A DNA stretch of 35,206 bases from Pseudomonadota bacterium (GTDB lineage: Bacteria > Desulfobacterota > Desulfobacteria > Desulfobacterales > RPRI01). The notes under the pieces are model-generated. The model worked only from the letters and a program-made list of their open reading frames with translations. It did no database searches and had not been told where the DNA came from. Shown one piece after another: positions 16,826 to 23,617 of the stretch. The stretch lies in contig JAHITX010000098.1 of the NCBI GenBank assembly GCA_018817425.1, forward strand, positions 1 through 35,206, in the 5' to 3' direction. Within the stretch, counting starts at the first letter, position 1, and every line of letters begins with the position of its first letter. Position numbers and translations under genes: made by a program.

Positions 16826-17124
16826 ATTTTGCTGAACCAATACAATATTTAAGAGACAATCTTAAAAAAGTAAAGATTGCTATGTGGATATGTATAGCAG
16901 GGTCTCTTGTGTTTGATGTTTGTATTAAACTTTTTGGCGCGCATCATGGTGCTGAACATGGAGAGCATCATGTTCTTACATTGGCGGAAAAGATTTACAT
17001 TTGGGCAGAAACGGTTCCATGCTTCTGGTCTATTTTCGGTCTGATATGCACGATTCTACTTATTCGGGTTATGAAAGGGTTATCGCATACTGTGTTGATG
17101 AGAAAAGAGGGTTACTATGAATAA
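16822..17124 (+). CDS. Small two-helix membrane protein of the complex I operon
   Basis: A 100-residue protein not belonging to any standard complex I subunit I know. It has two hydrophobic helices (about 20-37 and 62-83) separated by a histidine-rich loop, AHHGAEHGEHH. It overlaps both neighbours (ATGA with the upstream antiporter subunit, 8 bases with the NuoL-like gene), which argues that it is a real, co-translated component. A guess is an accessory subunit that bridges the extra antiporter module, or a histidine loop that binds metal; neither is shown by sequence. Confidence 0.75.
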   Translation: MNFAEPIQYLRDNLKKVKIAMWICIAGSLVFDVCIKLFGAHHGAEHGEHHVLTLAEKIYIWAETVPCFWSIFGLICTILLIRVMKGLSHTVLMRKEGYYE

Positions 17125-18886
17125 TTTCATACATCCGGCGATATTTTTTATTTTTGGTGCATTGCTTATCCCGCTGATTCCGAAAAAGTTTAAAAAAATA
17201 TTTTTGCTCGGATTGCCGCTTATTGCATTTTATTGTGTACTTACCATGAAAACTGGTGTGTATGGTGCTTATAATTACTTGGACTTTAACATAGTATTTG
17301 GACGTGTTGATAGATTAAGTATCGTTTTTGCACATGTTTTTACACTAATGTCTTTTATAGGTGTACTTTTCGGCATTCATGTCGAAGATGATTCACAACA
17401 TATAGCTTCCTATTTTTATGTAGGCGGTTCATTAGGGGTTGTTTTTGCAGGAGATTATCTTACGGTATTTATCTTCTGGGAAATGATGGCGCTGGCATCA
17501 ACATTTTTAATCTGGTTCAGACGTGAACCGGCATCATTAAAAGCAGGTCAACGTTATCTTCTTATGCATATATTTGGCGGGCTTCTTTTGCTCGGAGGTA
17601 TTTTCCTGCATTACCAAAACACGGGAACTATAGCATTTGTCCAGCTTTTCCCGGAAAATGCCGGAATTGCCGAATACCTGATTCTTGCCGGATTTGCACT
17701 AAATGCTGCTGTATTTCCTCTGCACGCCTGGCTTCCGGATGCGTATCCTGAGGCAACAGTTACAGGCGCAGTATTTATGTGTGCTTTTACTACCAAAACA
17801 GCAGTATATGTTTTAGCCCGTGGTTTTCAGGGTTTTGAAGTTCTGGCAATTATGGGTACGGTAATGACTATTTATGGAGTTTGTTACGCTACCATTGAAA
17901 ACGATATGCGGCGCATTCTTTCTTACCATATTATAAGTCAGGTAGGCTACATGGTTGCCGGCGTGGGGATAGGTGGCGCACTTGCAATAAATGGTGCTTG
18001 CGCTCATGCTTATGCCCATATCCTTTATAAAGCACTGCTTTTTATGGGGGCAGGTTCTGTTTTAATGATGACCGGAACATCCAAATTAAATGAATTGGGT
18101 GGCCTTTATAAGTATATGCCTTTAACAATGATTTTTTATATAATTGGCGGCATTTCAATTTCCGGTTTTCCTTTTTTCAGCGGATTTGTTAGTAAATCAA
18201 TGGTAATTGCAGGCGCTGCAGAAGGTGGCCACCAGTATTTGATGATGTTGATGTTGTTGGCAGCTGTAGGTACATTTCTTTCTGTTGGATTAAAGCTTCC
18301 ATATTTTGCTTTTTTTGGAAAGGACTGTGGCATTAAGCCGAAAGAACCGCCTAAAAATATGCTTTGGGCGATGGGTATTGCAGCATTTCTATGTTTTATA
18401 ATCGGCGTTTATCCGAAAGCATTATATGTATTGTTACCTTACAAAGAAGCAGCGCTTGAATTTCATCCTTATAATATGGCGCATATGTCGGAAACTTTAC
18501 AGATCCTGCTTTGTACAGGTCTTGGATTTTTCTTACTGCTTAAGAGATTACAACCTGAAGACAAAATCAATCTCGATTTTGACTGGTTCTATCGCAATAT
18601 CTTAAATGGATTTATATGGTTTGACCAAAATATAATCCAGAAAATTGATTCTGTTTGGGGTAATGTTTGGAAGAATGTTGGAATTAAAGTATTGATGATG
18701 TCTATAGCAAGATTTTTTGCATGGTTTGACCGTTGGGCGATAGATGGTGTGGTTGATAATGTAGCATATGGAACCAGATGGATTGGAGATAAAGCTCGAA
18801 AAATTCAAACGGGAAATCTGCAAAACTATCTGGCCTTAGCTATTTTAATGATTTTTGTTATTGTCGGTGTTCACTGGTTTTTATAA
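17117..18886 (+). CDS. nuoL: NuoL-like antiporter subunit
   Basis: A 589-residue membrane protein of the same antiporter family. Key positions are the glutamate in VFIFWEMMALASTFLIW, the lysine after ASLKAGQRYLLMHIFGG, and AAVFPLHAWLPDAYPEATVT with the lysine in FTTKTAVYVLARG. After the core it has about 110 extra residues: a long amphipathic stretch (IWFDQNIIQKIDSVWGNVWK, then DRWAIDGVVDNVAYGTRWIG) and a last helix introduced by IQTGNLQNYLALAI. That tail is the NuoL-type lateral helix and anchor, so I call it NuoL-like, although the core also resembles MrpD. It is followed by a 108-bp gap before nuoM. Confidence 0.8.
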   Translation: MNNFIHPAIFFIFGALLIPLIPKKFKKIFLLGLPLIAFYCVLTMKTGVYGAYNYLDFNIVFGRVDRLSIVFAHVFTLMSFIGVLFGIHVEDDSQHIASYFYVGGSLGVVFAGDYLTVFIFWEMMALASTFLIWFRREPASLKAGQRYLLMHIFGGLLLLGGIFLHYQNTGTIAFVQLFPENAGIAEYLILAGFALNAAVFPLHAWLPDAYPEATVTGAVFMCAFTTKTAVYVLARGFQGFEVLAIMGTVMTIYGVCYATIENDMRRILSYHIISQVGYMVAGVGIGGALAINGACAHAYAHILYKALLFMGAGSVLMMTGTSKLNELGGLYKYMPLTMIFYIIGGISISGFPFFSGFVSKSMVIAGAAEGGHQYLMMLMLLAAVGTFLSVGLKLPYFAFFGKDCGIKPKEPPKNMLWAMGIAAFLCFIIGVYPKALYVLLPYKEAALEFHPYNMAHMSETLQILLCTGLGFFLLLKRLQPEDKINLDFDWFYRNILNGFIWFDQNIIQKIDSVWGNVWKNVGIKVLMMSIARFFAWFDRWAIDGVVDNVAYGTRWIGDKARKIQTGNLQNYLALAILMIFVIVGVHWFL

Positions 18887-18994
18887 ATTGATATTTATTG
18901 AACCGGATGAATTTATTTGAAGTTATCAATGTTATCCGCCTCGGGCGGGATTACGAAGCCTTCAGGTTTAATTACTTCAGGAAAATATATATAA
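18887..18994 (+). other. Intergenic gap inside the nuo operon
   Basis: 108 bp between the NuoL-like gene and nuoM, the first wide gap in the operon. It contains a short GC-rich hairpin (CCGCC at 18936-18940, GGCGG at 18944-18948, three-base loop) without a T run, so it may slow or stabilise the transcript and not end it. Confidence 0.4.
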
Positions 18995-20497
18995 ATGGAT
19001 TTTTTAATTCCCAATCAGCTTAATTATCCCATTTTGAGCGTTTTAATCTTTGCGCCCCTGGCCGGAGCTTTTGTTCTTTTCATGATCCGGAATGAGACTG
19101 TTGCAAGAGTATGGACTTTATTTGTGAGTCTGGCTGTTTTTGCGCTTTCACTGCCTCTTTATTTTAATTTTGATCAAACTACTCCTAAATATCAATTTGG
19201 AGAGCATTTTTCTTGGATTCCTGCATTTGATATAAATTATACTCTTGGAATAGACGGGATTAGTCTGCTTCTTGTGCTTTTGAGTACAATGCTTATACCA
19301 ATATGTGTTTTGGCATCCTGGAAATATATTGACAAGAGGGTTAAGGAATTTCATTTCTGTCTTCTTCTTATGGGCAGCGCATGTGTGGGAATTTTTACAT
19401 CTCTGGATTTTGTGCTGTTTTATATTTTCTGGGAAGCAATGCTGATTCCAATGTATTTGCTAATAGCTGTCTGGGGTGGCACGGAAAAAGTTTATGCATC
19501 AATCAAGTTTTTTATTTACACAATGGTTGGAAGTGTATTTCTTTTAGTCGCAATGATTGCCCTATATCTTAAAACCGGCACTTTTTCTATTCCAACTCTA
19601 ATGACAATGACTCAGACTTTTTCTTTTAGTTTTCAATTCTGGGTATTTCTTGCATTTGGGATTGCTTTTGCCATTAAAGTTCCGATGGCTCCGTTTCATA
19701 CATGGTTACCTGCAGCGCATGTTCAGGCACCAACGGCAGGAAGTGTTTTGCTTGCAAGTATATTGCTGAAAATGGGAACGTATGGATTTGTTAGATTTTG
19801 TCTGCCCATAACGCCCAATGCGAGTTTGCATTTTGCTCCATACATTCTTGTTATGTCCGTTATATCTATTGTCTATGGCGGATATGTAGCTCTTGGGCAA
19901 ACCGATATGAAAAAGCTTATTGCTTATTCTAGTGTTGCTCATATGGGTTTTGTTACACTTGGTACATTTTTCTTTAATAAGTATGGTCTTGAAGGGGCCA
20001 TATTGCAGATGATAAATCATGGAATAACAACCGGTGCCCTCTTTTTATGTGTAGGTATTATTTATGAAAGGAGTCACAGCCGTTTGATAGCAGATAATGC
20101 CGGAATTGCAAAAATAATGCCGATTTATATTGGATTTTTTGGTTTTTTCTGTCTTTCTTCAATGGCGTTTCCCGGTACAAACAGCTTCGTTGGTGAGTTG
20201 TTGATTTTGATAGGAGCTTTTGCGGATTATAAAATAATCGGTGCTTTGAGTATTCCGGGAGTTGTACTTGCCGCGGCGTATATGCTGCATTTGCTTCAGA
20301 GAGTTGCTTGGGCTGGAAAACCGGATTCACATCATTTTTTTGATTTAAAATTAAGAGAGATTATTTACTTAGTTCCTCTTGTAATTTTGGTTTTATGGAT
20401 TGGTTTTTCTCCTGGCCCATTTTTGGATGTTATTCATGTGAGTGTTGGTCATCTTTTGGAACAGATACATATGGCAGGCGCTGTACCTTTACATTAA
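18995..20497 (+). CDS. nuoM: NADH-quinone oxidoreductase subunit M
   Basis: A 500-residue antiporter-type subunit with about 14 helices. Signature segments are YTLGIDGISLLLVLLSTML near the N-terminus, the glutamate in FYIFWEAMLIPMYLLIAVWG, and AIKVPMAPFHTWLPAAHVQA followed by LLASILLKMGTYGFVRF with its lysine. The loop FPGTNSFVGELLIL is typical of NuoM. It pumps one proton per cycle in the accepted model. It is separated by 108 bp from the NuoL-like gene and 124 bp from nuoN. Confidence 0.94.
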   Translation: MDFLIPNQLNYPILSVLIFAPLAGAFVLFMIRNETVARVWTLFVSLAVFALSLPLYFNFDQTTPKYQFGEHFSWIPAFDINYTLGIDGISLLLVLLSTMLIPICVLASWKYIDKRVKEFHFCLLLMGSACVGIFTSLDFVLFYIFWEAMLIPMYLLIAVWGGTEKVYASIKFFIYTMVGSVFLLVAMIALYLKTGTFSIPTLMTMTQTFSFSFQFWVFLAFGIAFAIKVPMAPFHTWLPAAHVQAPTAGSVLLASILLKMGTYGFVRFCLPITPNASLHFAPYILVMSVISIVYGGYVALGQTDMKKLIAYSSVAHMGFVTLGTFFFNKYGLEGAILQMINHGITTGALFLCVGIIYERSHSRLIADNAGIAKIMPIYIGFFGFFCLSSMAFPGTNSFVGELLILIGAFADYKIIGALSIPGVVLAAAYMLHLLQRVAWAGKPDSHHFFDLKLREIIYLVPLVILVLWIGFSPGPFLDVIHVSVGHLLEQIHMAGAVPLH

Positions 20498-20621
20498 TAT
20501 TAAATGCAGCATGTTATTTTTAAATAATTTTAACAAATATAATAAACTCGTATAAAGCTAAATTTAATTAAATGAGCCTTATTAAGTTTTCAATTTCAAT
20601 GATTCTAAGGAATAAATAATA

Positions 20622-22040
20622 ATGGATGTCGTATTATTTCTGCCGGAAACCTATCTGCTCTTGATGGCACTGGTTTTTTTCTGCCAATCTTTATGGAAAT
20701 CATCTGCTCAATTGAATCAGGGTATAGCTGTATTTCTTTCCGGCATCGGAGTAATCATTAATCTTTATACTTTTAATATGACCGGAGATCTTTTCCATCT
20801 ATCTTACCGTGTTGATCTTTTTTCACAAACATTTAAGTTTCTAATAAGCGTTGGGCTGTTTTTAATTACAATACTTTGTATGAAGAATAAAAGTATAGAA
20901 GAAAAGCTACAGCCTGAGTTTTTTATGTTTCTTTGCATAAGTGCATTAGGTCTTATGCTTATGGTAAGCAGTGTTGAGCTTATAACAATATTTATTGCAA
21001 TGGAATTATCTTCATACTCACTTTATATCCTAATACCGATAAGTAAGGATATAAGTCATGGAAGAATAGAGGCTGCTGTTAAATATATTCTTTTCGGAGC
21101 AGCTGCTACAGCTATTATGCTTTTTGGTATGAGTTATATCTTCGGTATTACACAGACTACATACCTGTCAGAAATTATGTTAAAAATGCCGGAAATAATT
21201 GGGCAGCCGATTGGTGTAGTTGGTCTTCTTTTGATTCTTTGCGGATTTTTCTACAAACTATCAGTTGTTCCGTTTCATTTTTGGACTCCTGATATATATG
21301 AAGGCACTGCAAATGAGACAGTTACATTTATTGCAACTATGCCTAAGCTGGCAGCAGCAGCATTACTTATAAGGATTGTAAGTCTTGCCGCTCCCGGATC
21401 GGTTGATCTGGTTCAGGTTTTGGTTGTTATTGCTGCTGTTTCAATGACTTTCGGAAATATTGCAGCGCTTGTACAAAAAGATCTCAAGCGTCTTCTTGCT
21501 TATTCCAGCATTGCTCATGCAGGTTATATACTGCTTGGTATTTTAACTCTAAAAGTCGATGGTTATTCAGCAGTTGTTTTTCATATTACAGCATATATGC
21601 TTATGAATCTTGCATGCTTTCTTGTTATAACCAATGTTTCAAAGGAAGGGAAAAATGTTACTATAAGCGATCTTTCCGGTCTTCATAAGCGTTCTCCATT
21701 GCTGGCCTTTACTTTAGCAGTTGGTTTTTTTGGTCTTGCCGGGATTCCACCTACGGCAGGATTTACAGGAAAATTCTTCCTTTTTATTGCTGCTTTAAAT
21801 GAAGGGCACCTTGCATTGATCATAATAGCTGCTGTAAATACGGCTATTTCTATTTATTATTATCTTAATGTTGTTCGTGCGGCATATGGTCAGGATCCTG
21901 ATGGATTACCGGCAGTGCAAGTAAGTTTTTCACATAGATTATTAAATTACAGTTTAATAATTGCTATATTAATTTTGGGTACTATACCTTCAAGATTTAT
22001 TGAATTGGCGCGAACAGCCTGTGAAACGATAAAATTGTAA
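20622..22040 (+). CDS. nuoN: NADH-quinone oxidoreductase subunit N
   Basis: A 472-residue antiporter-type subunit, next to NuoJ/K in known complexes. Marks are ELITIFIAMELSSYSLYILI, the lysine in YKLSVVPFHFWTPDIYEG, the following TVTFIATMPKLAAAALLIR, and GLAGIPPTAGFTGKFFLF, a NuoN hallmark. AAGGAA lies upstream of the ATG at 20622. The gap before it (20498-20621) is AT-rich and shows no clear promoter or terminator. Fifteen bases separate it from the truncated NuoF-like gene. Confidence 0.94.
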   Translation: MDVVLFLPETYLLLMALVFFCQSLWKSSAQLNQGIAVFLSGIGVIINLYTFNMTGDLFHLSYRVDLFSQTFKFLISVGLFLITILCMKNKSIEEKLQPEFFMFLCISALGLMLMVSSVELITIFIAMELSSYSLYILIPISKDISHGRIEAAVKYILFGAAATAIMLFGMSYIFGITQTTYLSEIMLKMPEIIGQPIGVVGLLLILCGFFYKLSVVPFHFWTPDIYEGTANETVTFIATMPKLAAAALLIRIVSLAAPGSVDLVQVLVVIAAVSMTFGNIAALVQKDLKRLLAYSSIAHAGYILLGILTLKVDGYSAVVFHITAYMLMNLACFLVITNVSKEGKNVTISDLSGLHKRSPLLAFTLAVGFFGLAGIPPTAGFTGKFFLFIAALNEGHLALIIIAAVNTAISIYYYLNVVRAAYGQDPDGLPAVQVSFSHRLLNYSLIIAILILGTIPSRFIELARTACETIKL

Positions 22041-22054
22041 ACGGAGTAAAATAA

Positions 22055-22783
22055 ATGTCGGCAGAAGCTACAAATTGCATAGAAAAACCACAGGCCCATG
22101 AAATGCCGGGTATTGCTGGTAATCAGCCAAGAATTACGGTTTGCGGAGTTGGGAATTCAGCATCTTCCTGTGGGGGGGGTGCTATATATAAGGGTTTAAT
22201 AGCAGAATCTAAACGTCTCAATATTCCAGTTGTTATAGAGCCTGCAAAATATGGTTGTAGTGGTAAATGTAATAATGGTACATATATCAGTTTGCCACAT
22301 CTTGGACTTTTCTATCACAAAGTAAAAGAAGCCCATATTCCAATAATTATAAAAGAAACAATAGGAAATAATAAAATATTATTTCCTATATTATATGTCA
22401 ACCCTCTTCAGAGCATACGTGAGGATCTGATATGGGATAAAACAAGCTGTTGTATAATGACCATGAATCCTTCTGTTTGCATGGTTGAAATTGCAGAGTA
22501 TCTTATAAAATTTCATGCTAACGAGTCTTGTGGTAAATGTGTTCCATGCCGTTTGGGAATTCAGCGGCTTATAGAACTTATTTCTGGTGTTGCAAATGGA
22601 AAAGCACCTGATAATGCAGTTGTTCAGATGGAGACTATGATTCAACTCACAGATCAGGCAGCATATTGCGATTTTGCCGGAAAAGTATCGAAAATAATTA
22701 TGGCCATTGTTTCAAATTTTAAGGATGAATTTGAAAAACATATAAAAGAGAAAAAATGCCGGTTTGGAGTTTGTAGTTTATAA
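22055..22783 (+). CDS. NuoE/NuoF-like iron-sulfur protein without the FMN/NADH domain
   Basis: A 242-residue soluble protein. Residues about 25-105 look like a thioredoxin-fold [2Fe-2S] domain (cysteines 30, 39, 68 and 72), as in NuoE or the start of HndC-type subunits. Residues about 128-240 match the end of NuoF: ESCGKCVPCRLG with C159, C162, C165 and, 39 residues on, C205, the ligands of cluster N3, followed by FKDEFEKHIKEKKC. The roughly 200-residue flavin and NADH-binding domain that normally lies between them is absent (no GRGGAGFPTG-like loop). It can carry electrons but not oxidise NADH. It directly follows nuoN, so it probably serves this complex. Confidence 0.82.
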   Translation: MSAEATNCIEKPQAHEMPGIAGNQPRITVCGVGNSASSCGGGAIYKGLIAESKRLNIPVVIEPAKYGCSGKCNNGTYISLPHLGLFYHKVKEAHIPIIIKETIGNNKILFPILYVNPLQSIREDLIWDKTSCCIMTMNPSVCMVEIAEYLIKFHANESCGKCVPCRLGIQRLIELISGVANGKAPDNAVVQMETMIQLTDQAAYCDFAGKVSKIIMAIVSNFKDEFEKHIKEKKCRFGVCSL

Positions 22784-22803
22784 TTAATAGGTATACCGGC
22801 ATT
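22755..22803. other. Candidate hairpin around the NuoF-like stop
   Basis: AATGCCGGT at 22755-22763 is the exact reverse complement of ACCGGCATT at 22795-22803, with a 31-base loop that contains the stop codon. The sequence after it (ATTGTTTTGG) has a short T run. It could be a weak terminator or processing site before the ferredoxin gene. Confidence 0.3.
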
Positions 22804-22850
22804 ATTGTTTTGGCTGGTTATAAATGATATAGACGGAAAAGAGAAAAAAT

Positions 22851-23036
22851 ATGTTTAAAATTGATGTGAATCCGGATAAATGCGTAGGAGACGAAGAATG
22901 TATAGAGGTCTGTCCGGTAGATGTATTTCAACTGAAAAATGGTAAATCTGTTCCTGTAAGGTCAGATGATTGTCTAGGTTGCGAAAGTTGTGTTCAGGTT
23001 TGTGATTTTGTGGCTATTACTATTACTGAGGTATAA
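22851..23036 (+). CDS. Two-cluster ferredoxin with an Asp ligand position
   Basis: A 61-residue ferredoxin. The second motif, CLGCESCVQVCD, is a full CxxCxxCxxxC set. The first, CVGDEECIEVCP, has C11, D14, C17 and C21, so aspartate replaces the second cysteine. This CxxDxxC arrangement is known from Pyrococcus furiosus ferredoxin and Desulfovibrio africanus ferredoxin III, whose cluster can switch between [3Fe-4S] and [4Fe-4S]. It lies 67 bp after the NuoF-like gene, last in the operon. It may be the mobile electron donor to, or acceptor from, this complex I; that role is inferred from position. Confidence 0.85.
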   Translation: MFKIDVNPDKCVGDEECIEVCPVDVFQLKNGKSVPVRSDDCLGCESCVQVCDFVAITITEV

Positions 23037-23395
23037 ATTTAAAAAGCCTGCATTAATATTTTCAAATCATTTAATATCCTCAACTGCTGTTGACGGAAAT
23101 TATTTATCTAATTAATTTTTACCATGTCAGCTGTAAACACGTCCCCCAATAATGTATATTGTTTTTTTAGAGATTAAGGCACATTTGAAGTTCTTTTATT
23201 AAACAAAGGTTTGATTTCATTATATTCTAAATGTCTTAAACTAAGTTTTGTTTGATTATTTGAGCTAAAGCAAATGTATTTACAATTGCCTTAAAACTAT
23301 GAGGATGCCTCTATTGCAATTTATAAATTCTGATTTCCAAATATAAATATACTTCTATTGTTAAAACTTTGCTTAAAGCATTATAAGGTGAATAT

Positions 23396-23433
23396 ATAAC
23401 TTATATATGACATGTATGTCATATATAAGTTAT
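23396..23433. promoter_or_regulatory. 18-bp perfect inverted repeat, candidate operator
   Basis: ATAACTTATATATGACAT (23396-23413) is followed by a two-base spacer and its exact reverse complement (23416-23433). It ends 62 bp before the -35 box of fdhA, a position suited to an activator or to a repressor acting by looping. The short spacer suggests recognition as double-stranded DNA by a dimer and not an RNA hairpin. Confidence 0.55.
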
Positions 23434-23495
23434 TAGATAAATTCAATATATTTTAATTATTAAGTTTGTTTTTTCTTGACTTGTTTATCAAAATT

Positions 23496-23525
23496 TTGAC
23501 ATATATAACATCGAATAAAGATAAT
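23496..23525 (+). promoter_or_regulatory. Candidate sigma-70-type promoter of fdhA
   Basis: TTGACA at 23496-23501 and GATAAT at 23520-23525 are spaced by 18 bases; the two boxes match consensus at 6 and 5 of 6 positions. Transcription would start near 23532, giving a leader of about 85 bases. Confidence 0.6.
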
Positions 23526-23617
23526 AAAACTATAACATAGCAACACATATTTGTTTACTGTGTCTTACTGTGAAAAGTTTAAATTAATAATAAATAAAAC
23601 CGATAGCGGAGTAATGT

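Larger units (their letters stand above)
23037..23617. other. Intergenic regulatory region upstream of fdhA
   Basis: About 580 bp, very AT-rich and without a supported gene. It holds an 18-bp inverted repeat (23396-23433) and a promoter-like pair (23496-23525). The first 350 bases show nothing I can name. Its length suggests that fdhA is a separate, regulated transcription unit. Confidence 0.6.

Noticed and set aside
18936-18948. GC-rich hairpin before nuoM as a terminator
   Set aside because: Only five base pairs and no T run; complex I genes continue on the same strand.
19706-20020. 104-codon open frame antisense to nuoM
   Set aside because: It is fully covered by the conserved nuoM sequence and shows composition expected from the complement of membrane-protein codons.
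22171-22180. Run of eight G in the NuoF-like gene as a frameshift site
   Set aside because: The protein on both sides is in the right frame (SSCGGGAIYKG), so there is no sign of an indel here.
23476-23509. TTGACT at 23476 with TATATA/TATAAC near 23502 as the fdhA promoter
   Set aside because: The spacing is 20-22 bases, too long; the TTGACA/GATAAT pair at 23496-23525 fits better.
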